A DNA stretch of 64,000 nt from Apis mellifera (lineage: Eukaryota; Arthropoda; Insecta; Hymenoptera; Apidae): assembly GCF_003254395.2 (NCBI RefSeq), contig NC_037638.1, positions 9,245,535-9,309,534 on the forward strand, given 5' to 3'. The translations under genes were made by a program, and so were the position numbers. The stretch's first letter is position 1. Every line of letters starts with the position of its first letter. Positions 12,886-24,500 of this stretch are shown in pieces. The notes below the pieces were generated by a model that saw only the letters and a program-made list of their open reading frames with translations, was not told the origin of the DNA and did no database searches.

Positions 12886-14249
12886 TTGATTGCTAATGTA
12901 CAATTTTAATAAATATAGAAATTTTATTTGTAGCAATAATAGTCAATGAAAATAAAAATGTAAAGATCTACAAATATTTATTTAGAAGAGAGAACGAATG
13001 AAAAATTGAACGAATGAAAAATGAACGAATCAACACTTTCTAATCCGGAAATATAATTTAGTTACAATTCTTTTCATCTATCTCTGTAATGCTAGTATCT
13101 TATTCCATTCTGAATCGATAATATCGCGTGCAGAGTTACTGGATGAACATAATACGCTATTCTTTGTACCACTAAAAATGGCTAAATTTCCCTACTGTGA
13201 ATTTTTTAGAAAAAGAATACATATGACATTATCTCCATTATTATTGTTAAATTAAACAAAGATATGTCACATAAAACAGATTTCTGCCTCTAGTATTGTT
13301 TTGTGCCACATGTTTATTAGCATTAACAATAGGGATAATATGACGTCATGTATTTCTTCTTCTGCAGAAATTCAGAATGCTTTTTAGAAAATAGGGGATT
13401 AATCATTTTTAGTGGTACAAAAAGTGTATCATACTTGTCTGACAATTCTAATCGCATGTGATACAACCAATTATATACAACTATTATTATTTAATTACAA
13501 TTCCTGTCGTTTCCAAAACGCTGTTATCTTATTCCATTTTGAGTCAATATAATGTCGTATGTGACATGTGACATAATTACGATAGTAATGGATATGTATC
13601 CTTCGCATCCTGGATTAAGAAACACAAAAATGTATAGAATGATTGATTTATTCTATACTTAATATGACAAGAAATTAAAATTGAAATTATCAAATTTACT
13701 ATTTTACTTTTTTAATATTTCTATTTGTTTCTTAATTAATAATCTATATATATTATTATATATCTTAATAGAGAAAGAATATTGAATATAAATATTTATT
13801 ATATTCATTAGAAAGAAAACATAGAACACGTGTATTATTAATGTAATGCTTTTTTTCTTGTCTTTTGAAGGTTACCTGACTCCTGTATTTTTGTGTCATA
13901 CGCACATGCGATATTTCGATTTCGAATATAGCTACATGTATAACCTCGCTGCGTGACATGTGTTAAGAAGATTATTATATTTGTAAGAATATTTTTTTTT
14001 CTTTTCTAAAACTTTCTTTAGTATATATTTAACATATCTTAAATAATAATATAATAATATTTCAAATAAATTTTTTTTTATATATATATTAAAAATATAA
14101 AGAATTTAAGAGACATACATTAATTTAAATCAATATCTATTTAACAAATGAATATATTTTTATTTTTAAACATATCGATTTCTAGACCATGAATGAAGAT
14201 AACAACAAAAGAAAAAAATAGAGAAGAAAATAAATTATTAACCACAATA
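12886..14249. promoter_or_regulatory. Intergenic region between divergent mRpL12 and the RRM/F-box gene
   Basis: The two genes are transcribed away from each other, so both promoters must lie here. No TATA box is convincing. The centre is occupied by a foldback repeat (13155-13432) flanked by diverged direct repeats near 13061-13125 and 13495-13560. A TGACGTCA palindrome (CRE-like) at 13341-13348 lies inside the right foldback arm. The remainder is A/T-rich without coding content. Confidence 0.45.
13155..13432. repeat. Foldback (near-palindromic) element, possible MITE
   Basis: Two imperfect arms of about 135 bases meet near 13294. The outer core TTTGTACCACTAAAAATG at 13163-13180 reappears reverse-complemented at 13404-13421. 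Further in, CCCTA (about 13190) faces TAGGGG (about 13392), and the innermost segment around TTTCTGCCTCTAG/CTGCAGAAA continues the pairing with indels. It contains no frame for a transposase. The form fits a foldback or MITE-type non-autonomous element. A transcript across it would form a long imperfect hairpin. Confidence 0.65.
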
Positions 14250-16439
14250 ATGACTGATTTTTCTGACAGTTTACAACATAGTCACATCCTTGAAGAAATG
14301 AGTAATAAAATTATTATTTTAGTTAATTCACATATTTTAATATGATTATTATTAATTTTTCACATTTATCTATTACAGGTTTTCCGTTTATATACGGTTT
14401 TTCACCTGTTACAGAGGATGGTGTGCCAATCAGAAAATTATTTATTACTAACTTAGCACAAAGGGTTTGTATATATATTTTTAATTATAATTTAATAAAA
14501 AATATTTTAATATAAAAATATAATTTTTTAGACATCATTTAAAGATCTTATAAAACTATTTTCTAAATATGGAAATGTTGAAAGTTGTTTCTTACGAAGA
14601 AATCAAGGAAACAGTAATTATGCATTTGTTACTTTTCATACTGTAGAAGCAGCTTCAAGGTAACTTAAATCTTAATAAATATAAAATTAAAAATTATTAG
14701 TAAGAACATCAATATTAATATTATATAATGATTTATAGAGCCAGATGTGATTTAGATGTAAGATTACACAATAGAGATTTAAGAATCTTTGCTGCTCATT
14801 CATGGCATCAACCAGATAGTATAGAAAATCAATATTATAATGTAAAAGATAAATCAAAATCTGATAAAAAAGAAATCAATGAACAATATCATCAAGATTA
14901 TATACAAAATGATATTACAAATACTAGTATTCAGATATTAAATGATGATTGCTTAATACATATTTTTCTTCAATTATCAATTGTAGATAGAATTAGAATA
15001 GAAAGAGGTTGAGTATATGATTTTTTTTTTAATATATATTAATATCATTATTATTGAAATATACAAATTTAATTTGTACATGTATAGTATATATAAAATT
15101 TTTTCAATAATTGTAGTATGCAAAAGATGGAAAGCATTAAGTCTTGAATCTTGGCATAGTGTAAAAAGACTGGATTTATCATATTCTATGTGGGGTTTCT
15201 TACCTGCATTATTAAAATATAGAGAAATTACTACATGTACTATACGAAAAGTTTTATTGCGATGTGGTCTATATTTAAATGAAATAAATCTGTCAAATGC
15301 TACAGTTAATGTACATCATAGTACATTACATAGTACATTAACTATTGTTGGAAAGTTGTGTCCTAATTTACAAAAAATAGATGTTACTGGTCTTACCATT
15401 TCCCCATCTGGTATCAATTCATTAATCAATAACTGCCATAATATTACAAAATTTAGCCTTGGTTCTACTACTTATATTTGTGATATTGATTTACAAAAAT
15501 TATTTAAAGTAAATCCAAAATTACAATATCTAAAAGTGGATTCTGGTAAAATATGTGGACGATGCTTACTTTATTTACCATTAGAAACAATTGAAGAAAT
15601 TGTTTTAGAATGTTGTACTTCCCTTAAAGAACAATTTCTATCACAGGTAAACATTTTTCAATTTATTTAATTTATTTTTCAAAAATTTTTATAATAAATG
15701 ATTTTTATTTTTTTAGGCAATTTCAAAACTGCAAAACTTAAAATCCCTTACAATAAATAAATGTATTGGTATATCTGATAATGTTATCCAAGCTATAGGC
15801 ACACATTATAAAAATCTAGAAACATTAGATATTTCTAATAATTCGTTTATTTTACAACCGAATGATATGTTACACATTGCAAAATTAACTAATCTTAAAA
15901 TATTAAAAATTAGTTTCAATTCAAGTGTTATGGACGAACTTCTTTCCCATTTGGCATCAAAATGTTTGAGACTTACATATCTTGACATTGCCGGTAAGTT
16001 AAATATAATTTTTAAATAATTCGTATTTCATATGAATTTTTTATTTGTTACAGCATGTTTTCGAGTTACAAATATTGGTATAGCTGCTATAGCAACTTTA
16101 CCAAAATTAGAAGTGTTAATAATGAGTTATTTAGATTTAGTAACGGATTTAAATTTACGAGATATGAATAATTTAAAAAGATTAGAATGTCGTTCTTGTA
16201 AATTTACAGATCAAACAATGATTAATCTTATTGAATCTGCACCAAAATTAGAATTATTAGATTTATCACACTGTAGTGGTATTACAAATCAAACGTTAAC
16301 GAAAGCTGCCACAGTTACAATTAATCGTACTAATAACATGATTTTAAAAATATTTGTTGGAGGAACAGCAGTGGATCTTAGCACATTTGATAAAATATCA
16401 CCCTTCTTACAAATAGTTAATGTGATTTTGCTTATGTAG
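14250..16439 (+). CDS. RRM / F-box / leucine-rich repeat protein
   Basis: Seven plus-strand exons, 14250-14301, 14379-14464, 14532-14659, 14739-15007, 15117-15646, 15717-15993 and 16054-16439, join in frame to 575 residues. Residues about 37-112 form an RNA recognition motif: RNP2-like LFITNL, then NYAFVTF as RNP1. An acidic/Lys linker follows. Residues about 155-200 are an F-box (ILNDDCLIHIFLQL, then VCKRWKAL split across the exon 4/5 junction). From about 205 to the end are leucine-rich repeats of the Cys/Asn-containing AMN1/FBXL type (for example LELLDLSHCSGITNQTL). F-box proteins present substrates to SCF ubiquitin ligases through Skp1. The RRM suggests an RNA or RNA-bound substrate, which is inference. 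A similar RRM plus F-box/LRR layout is known to me in the nematode protein EEED8.10. Exon 1 starts at the first ATG of the frame. The next feature downstream is a piggyBac-like insertion 44 bases after the stop. Confidence 0.87.
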
Positions 16440-16479
16440 ATATATCTTGTAATATATTTGGCAATTTGTACTACAGTAC

Positions 16480-17388
16480 TTAACCCTAGAAAAACGTAGG
16501 CTTGAGTCGATACATAAAAGACCAAGGGAAAGAATATACTGAATCTACCTTTTTTATATTTTTGATCCAAAAATGTGATTTAAAAATAAATATTTTAGAA
16601 TATTTGGATAATTTTGAATTGTGCGGAATATAAATAGAACGTGTACATGAATATTTTATATAAAATTTTTTGTTAATAATTTATTTAATTAGATCGCAAT
16701 ACAATTATAAAGATAGATATATATCGTAGTAGAATTTGACTTGACACATGATTATTCACAAGTTTCACAAATTATTATAATATTTGAATGTTTTATATTG
16801 TTATTGCACTTCTCGTTATTATTTTTTAAACATTCTGAATTTGAATCTTCATTTTCAGTTTATTACAACTAATTATAGATCATAAAAAATATTGTTATTT
16901 TCTTTACTGACTCGATTATATCATCAATATCATTATTGCTGTCAGATATAATATCAAATATGAAATAAAATAAAAATGTAAAATACAATTTACAAATCTC
17001 AAAACAAAATTCGTCTATACACTTTTTTTAAAATTCTACGAATTTGTTCTATTTGTATGTTTTAAAATAAAACAATTGTTTCGACTGATTCAAAAATATA
17101 ATATAAATAAACAAGAAAAAATATAACTTGCAACGATCATATAACATTATGCTACGTTATCTTTGTTTTGAAATATGATATCTAACGTCACGCATCATTG
17201 GCTTGTATGCAGATAGAATAGTAAAGAAAAAAATAGAAAGAAATATATCTACCGATTTTTCCACGCAAATCCTGAAATTAAAAATAACAAATAATTTTTT
17301 GGAAATTTTTGAAATAAGAAAAATAACATTTTTTCTTTTTTCTTTTTAAATAGTAAGCTTATGAAGCCCTTAGTTTTTCTAGGGTTAA
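16480..17388. mobile_element. Non-autonomous piggyBac-type element with TTAA target duplication
   Basis: The element spans 16484-17384 (901 bp). It starts CCCTAGAAAAAC and ends GTTTTTCTAGGG, a perfect 12-bp terminal inverted repeat, with TTAA directly outside both ends (16480-16483 and 17385-17388). TTAA duplication and a CCCTAGAAA-like terminus are hallmarks of piggyBac-superfamily transposons. The sub-terminal sequences are weakly similar as well (GTAGGCTTGAG against TAAGGGCTTCA). The interior is too short and too interrupted for a transposase. A minus-strand acidic stretch near 16900-16955 might be a relic of the transposase N-terminus. The intact duplication and termini suggest that end sequence has been preserved despite internal decay. 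Confidence 0.85.
16585..16590 (+). terminator. Candidate poly(A) signal of the RRM/F-box gene, inside the transposon
   Basis: AATAAA lies 146 bases after the stop codon at 16439 and within the piggyBac-type element. It is the first canonical hexamer downstream of the gene, so the transposon may supply the 3' end of the mRNA. Confidence 0.4.
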
Positions 17389-18452
17389 TGTATAGGTTTA
17401 TTATAATTTAATGTATATTGAATGATTTTTATAAAATTTGTTACAAAAAAAAAAAAAAAACAAAAATATTTGGTAAATGAGAATCTATTATAAATCAAAT
17501 ATCTTAATTACATTAATTTCATAAGAATCGATAATATTTATATCGATAGACTTTGAGATTAATCTATAGAAAATTTAAAGAAGCAATAAAGAAAAATAAA
17601 TAGTAATGTGATTACGATTATGTTTTTAATAAAAGAAGTATATTATCACAGCCTATTAAAGAGTAAGTACTCATGATGTTTAACATAGCAACATTGTTTT
17701 TTTATTATTTTGATATATTGCAATAGAATATGTAAACGGATTGAGATTAACGTTTTTCTAAAAAAATTTATTCAAGTGTACTTTTTCTAATATTTATACA
17801 TATGTGATATATGAATATTTTCTAATTGTGTTACAAATGAAAATAATATATAAATAAGATAGAAATAATATATTAATAATTTTTTAACAAAAGCGCAATT
17901 TTTAAAAATAAATGATGGCACAAATTAATTAAATTTAAATTATAATAAAAACAAGATTTCTAACATGAACTAAAACAAATAAATTATATAAATCAAAAGA
18001 CAAAGATAATTACATTAAAACAATTAAAATTTTTATGAATCATATATTATATTATAATATATGAAATTTATTATAATATTATTTAAGAAATACACAAATT
18101 TTCTCACTATCTAGAAATATTATCATATTGTTCTAATACTGTTCTAATTTTTAATAATATAATTGCAAAAATTTTGCATTCAAAAAAATAGATATAATTA
18201 TTCGTTTCTAAAATACTATTAAATTTTTCTCATGAAATTTTAATAGAGAATTATAAGAGAAATGTAAATCTTAATGTAATTATAGTTTGTGCATACACAT
18301 GAATGTAAAAACTTAAAGTATGTAATGTATCTTCTTTGATTTACAGCGATTACAGAAATTATATTCAACTCAATCACAGAAATTAATAAAATCAATAGAT
18401 GTTAAAAACAAATATCTTCGATATATCTTTTTATACATGTTGTCTAATTATA

Positions 18453-18549
18453 CATTAGATTTCACATTATTATATATTAGATTATATTATATTACATTAT
18501 TATATATTAGATTCATTTAAACATTATATGTATTATATATTAGATTCAT
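18453..18549. repeat. Short degenerate tandem repeat
   Basis: A unit close to ACATTATTATATATTAGATT occurs about three times with small variations. Pure A/T-rich slippage DNA without other signal. Confidence 0.6.
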
Positions 18550-20208
18550 AGATTTTTAACTGCCACGAGTAAGAGTATAGAAAACTTGTATTATGCTTGC
18601 TTTTTTAATAAATGAAGAGCAAGTATGATAAATTAGATCAGTAAATGAATAAAATATTTTTAATATAAAATTAATTAAATCCTTTGTATTTTTCAGTCTC
18701 TTTCTTATGTAAATTTTTATTTTAAAATAAATTTTGATAATATATAAATTAAAATAATTTTTTAAAATTAATTTCAAAAAAATACATCATCAATTTTAAT
18801 AATTTTTAGAAATATGTTATAAATTTAGATTTTATATCTAAATTTTTAACATATTATTTTATATTTTATTATTTTATATCTTATCTGTATATTAAAATAT
18901 TAATTATTGTATTTATATAACAAATTTAAATAAAAGATATGAATTAATTATTGAATGTTTTTATCTTTAAGTAGCTACGTTATATAAAAAAATAATTATT
19001 GTTAATATATATTTAATAATTAATAATTTATAAATATCAATATTAATCAATCAATAATATTAACACATATACTTGAATGTAAGATAAATTTATTTTTTGA
19101 ATAATTACAACATTTAGACAGTGAATCGATACAGTGGCAATTATTATCCACAAATTTGTAACAAGAAATATCCATATATTTTTAATAAGTTCCAGAAGTA
19201 ATTATTTCCTTGACAGTTAAAATTCACTGTTCAGTGAATAAAATTCTTTAACTGTATAATACATCTTACATAATTTTTTAACAGGACTTATTGAAAAAAA
19301 TTTTTTTCTGTTTATAATGTATTATGAAGACCATGTTATAGTAAATAGCATTACGCACATTATAAGATATATAAACATAATACGAAAGATCAGTTCTTGG
19401 GCGTCTTACGCTTAAACACATAAGTGGATATTTCCACTATGCTTGCAAACATCACAATACGCTCATAGTACACTCCGATATTTTTTTAAGCCAAATCGGA
19501 AAAAAGGCTAACATCTACACTTGCAATCGCATATATAAAAAAAGTAATGACTAAGCAAACATGAATAACTAGGAGAAAGATATTATATAATTTCCATATA
19601 TATAAATATATATATATTACGCATTTTTCTCATTTTCAGTTAATAATTTCATTGCGATACTTTCGATAAAGAAAGAATTGAAACATATAACTTTTTGAAC
19701 AATTGAATAAGAATACTTATACTATCATTATACTATGTACATATAAACATTTTTTATCAGCACATTACAATGGTAAGCAGCTATGTCTATTGGATTGTAC
19801 AATATTAAACATCTGTCTATCATCATGGACCAAATAATATTCGATTAAGAGAAACAATTATAAGCTATAATAACAAAAAATTATTGATTTCTACATTTGT
19901 ATTATTTTGATTGAACGCTTTCTTTGAATAAAGTTTCAAAAAATTGAAATCTTTTTAAACTGTTTCCCTTAATCATGAATAGAATAAAAATTATTAACAT
20001 CTATTAATTATTACACTTAATGATTGAAATATGTGTAAATATAAAGATAGCCAAATGAATGGCTAAATTTTTAAACATAGTTCGCAAAAATTGCACAAGA
20101 AAGATTTGATTCACAACTATACAGTACATTTCATTGTATAGATTCATTATCATATGAACACATGGACACGCATCAAAGTTATGTCAATTACTATGAAGTG
20201 TAACATTT

Positions 20209-20642
20209 CAGACCGCGATATATAATATAATAAAAAAATTTTTTTAAAAATATAATAGTTTAATATATAATATTAAAATAAAATAAAATAAAATATTTAG
20301 AAAAATATTTGTTTAGCATGGATATTTTTGCTATAATTCGAAAATTTCACATTACTTGATTTTTAATAAAATAGTACTTCATAATTATCTTTATATAAAT
20401 TACAATAAAATATTATTTATAATCATATTATACAATGACTAATAAAATAGCCACATATTATTATTTTTGATGATATTTATTTTTATTCAATAATATTCTA
20501 AATACTACTTTTTTATTATTATTATCATACGAAATATACATTAATACATATTTAAAATAATACATATAAAAAAATTTATGTTAATTATTTGAAATACTAT
20601 TTTATTTAATTATAATTTTAAATTTAACTTTATCGCGGACTG
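20209..20642. repeat. Candidate terminal-inverted-repeat element
   Basis: CAGACCGCGATA at 20209-20220 and TATCGCGGACTG at 20631-20642 are inverted copies with one mismatch. They enclose about 410 bases that are almost entirely A/T. The GC-rich termini stand out. No target-site duplication is clear on the flanks, so this is tentative. Confidence 0.35.
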
Positions 20643-21576
20643 ATATTTTGTAAAAAATATCATGATATTTTCACAATGATAAAACAAAAAATTTTTTTTC
20701 AATGGTGTGAATAATGTTCTACGAATGTCAGGTACAAATGTTATACTAGTAGTATGTTTTCCAATTAACGATTTTTTCTTCAAATTATATCTTCATAAAT
20801 CCGATGCCCATTTATGTATCCTTGTATTATCATAGGAAACACAACTTGCCCATGAGTGTACAATAACGTTAAACTTATAAGGATAATCGTTTATCTTACA
20901 TACTTTCAACAAAAACATAAGTCAAAGATACGAAATATGTGTAAAATTAAATAAAAATTAAACACAGTGACGTATTTATACATGCAAATATGTCAATGTA
21001 GATTTTTATATTTTACCATATATACATTAAAAATGATCATATATTCAATCATGTTCATGAAATTAAACACAATTGTTATCGCGACTTTAAAATCAGATTA
21101 TGATATATATTTAAAAATAATTTAATATAAATTCAATATTCATATAGAATATTATGATACAATTAATAATTAATATCTTATGCATTTAAATAAGTAAATA
21201 TCTATTTAAAAGAAAAAAAGTAAAAATAAATGATATATCGAAAAATCTATATTAATGCTCTTAAATTCTAATTAATAAATGCTTTTTGTTCAAGTGTTTA
21301 TATGAATGATTGAGCAAATTTTAAAATACAGTGAAAAAGAAAGTAAGAAGTGAGAGAGTGAGAGAGAAGAAAAAAAAATATAACAGAGTCTTATAAATAA
21401 ATCTGTTTTCAAAATCGCGAAAAATCTTCATTTTACAAACTTTATAATGTTAATAAAAGAAAAAATGAAGTTTATAGACGCCACTGTTCATATTAATAGA
21501 ACGAAAAGAAATGAAAATTAACTTAAGAGTACTGAACGCGTATATAGGTAGTCAAGTATGTAAGAGTGACATTTAT

Positions 21577-24500
21577 TCAGGATTGTACATTCGCTAAACG
21601 CGTTGGAGTAGTCGGTTGTAAATCCATTGTACGACATACCCAACCAGCGATATCTACATTTTCAGATTCAGCTTTTTTAATCCATTCATGATTCTAAGAA
21701 TTAAAGATGCATTACAATTTAAAAAGTAAAATAATAATTATTTAATTTAAATGAACAATCATATAAAATAAATTACATACCATTAGTGTTTTTAAATCTG
21801 CCCTTTCAGAAGGATTTTTTTTCAAACAACGATCCACAAAATCTGTAAAAGCATCGCTAAAAATACCAGCGGGCAATTTTGGTGGTGGTTCATTCACGAT
21901 ATAATCCAATAACTCGAATATAGCCATCGGTCTTGGACTACCCGTATCTATATAAAAATAATCTTAATATTTATGGAAATATTAAAAAGGAAATAAGTTT
22001 GTGAAATAAAACATTTCATATAAATTTAAATATAAGAAAGACATTATAAATTTAAATGAAAAAAAAAAAAAAAAGAAATAAATCAACTAACTATGTCCTG
22101 GGGATTGCGTTGGAGTAGAAGCATTATTTGTAGCTGCACTTTCTGCAGGTGGTTGACCTGTCGGAGTATTAAATATTGCAGCTAAAGTTTTTTCATCTGG
22201 AGGTGGAATTGGATACATTCCAATTGCCATTTCCACAAGTGATAATCCTAGAGACCAAATATCACTTTGAACAGAATAATGTGTACCTTGAAGTCTTTCT
22301 GGCTAAAAAATGGAATAATTTATATGATATATTATCTCTTATATATATTAAAATTAAAAATAATACACATAATGATATGTAGTACAATTATAATTATAAT
22401 TCCTACCGACATATAACTTCTCGTTCCGACAAATGAATTAGCCATAGAATCGATTAATTGTCCGGAAACACCAAAATCGCAAATTTTTATTTCTCCAGCG
22501 CTATTTACTAAGATATTGCTTGGTTTTACATCTCGATGCATAATCGCATGTTTATCTCGCAAATAGCTTAAACCTTTCAAAACCTATGACAATATTACAC
22601 GAATCAATTGAATATTGTTTAAAGTTTTCTTATAAATTACAATTTAAAAAACATATATAAAGTCCGAAATTTCTTTCATATAATCGAAAAATCAGACAAG
22701 AAGGCCATGAAAATAATTGAACTCTGAAAGAAACAGTCTTTTTAATATTTTATAACTAGTTCGAATTTGTGTTACATCTATGTATGTGAAGCTAATATAT
22801 TTAAAAATGATCAAAATATTATCTAAAATAGCGCAAAAAGTGACTGTTACTCCAAACGAGAAAAAACTTACTGAAAGCGAATTAAAAGCTCTTCAACAAG
22901 AATTACATACTCTTGATCATATGATACCTTTGGAAGAGTTATGCCAGAAATTAAATACTCATACAGAGTATGGTTTAACTGAAGAAGAAGCGAACAGACT
23001 TTACCTTGAAGTGGGACCAAACGCTCTAACACCACCAAAAGTAGTCCCAGAATATATCAAGTTTATAAAATGTTTGTTTCATGGATTCGCTACTTTATTG
23101 TGGGGTTGTGCATTGTTATGTTTCGTTTTATGTGGAGTTAGTTTATTAACAGAAGGTGTAACTGGTGGTTCAGAATGGTTAGGATTAATTATTACTTTAA
23201 TTTGTATATTTTCTGGTATTGCTGCATATGTACAAGAAACTAAGACTACAAAGGTAAACAAATCATTATCATATTGAAATTAATAAATTGAATTCATACA
23301 TATATATTCTTCAATATACATATACTTTTTTATGTATCTTACAGGTAATGGAATCATTCAAAAAAATGGTACCGACTTTTGCAACAGTAATACGTGGAAA
23401 AAATAAACTTCGTTTACCAACTGAAAATTTAGTCCCAGGTGATTTAGTGGAAATTAAAATTGGCGACAAAATACCAGCTGATATTAGAATCATTAGTTGT
23501 CACGAACTTAGAGTTGAAGTTTCAAGTATCACTGGAGAAAGTGAACCAGTACTTCGTGCAAATTATCCTACTGATGAAAATCCCTTAGAATCTGCCAATA
23601 TGGCCTTCTTTTCTAGCTTTGCTGTTTCTGGAAATGGAGTGGGAATAGTAATAGCTACTGGTGATCAGACAATGATTGGTCGCCTTGCTGGCCTCACAGC
23701 ACAGCTTGAAAAATGTGAAACACCAATAGCTAAAGAGATCAGACACTTTGTTCAAATAATTGTTACTATTGCAATATTTTCTGGAGTGTTATTTTTTGGA
23801 TTATCGTTAATGATCGACTCTAATGTAATAAAAGCAGCTACTTATTTACTTGGCATTGTAATAGCCAATGTACCAGAAGTTTTATTAGTAACTGTTACCA
23901 CGAGTTTGACGCTAACAGCTCAAAAAATGGCGAATAAGAATTGTTTAATTAAGAATTTAGAAGCAGTGGAGACTTTAGGCTCGACTTCTACTATTTGTTC
24001 AGATAAGACTGGGACTCTAACGCAGAATAAGATGAGTGTATCTAATTTATGGGTTGGTCACACAAGATATAATTTTCCACCGGATCGAAGATTAGGCCTT
24101 GAAAGAACTTTGATAATAGAAAAATCAGATTTTCAAAGGCTGCTTAAAAGCGCAACTCTTTGCTTGCGCGCGGAATTCATCACGGAAGCCGTTTTATTGA
24201 AACCTGTTGAAGAACGAGAAGTAATTGGTGATGCTTCGGAAACAGCTATTCTCAGATTCTGTGAGCATTTACATTCAACGGAGGAATTTCGAAATATGCA
24301 TCCAAAAGTTGCAGAGATACCATTCAGTTCAGCAACCAAGTTTTATATGTCAATACACAAAGTTCATGATGGATATCTTATGATTTTGAAAGGTGCTCCA
24401 GAAGTAATTCTAGACAAATGTAAAACAATATTGACTGCGGAAGGGGAAACAAAAAATATGACACCGCATGATTATGCAATATGTCGTCGAGCTTGTTCAG

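Larger units (their letters stand above)
16440..21576. other. Intergenic, repeat-bearing, including 3' untranslated regions
   Basis: About 5.1 kb between the RRM/F-box gene and the end of MEK, which is read towards it. It holds a piggyBac-type remnant (16480-17388), a short tandem repeat (18453-18549) and a weaker terminal-inverted-repeat candidate (20209-20642). A moderately complex patch at about 19360-19520 may belong to the MEK 3' untranslated region. No coding region is supportable. Confidence 0.5.

Noticed and set aside
16289..16570. Minus-strand frame overlapping the end of the RRM/F-box gene
   Set aside because: Antisense shadow of the last LRR exon running into the transposon.
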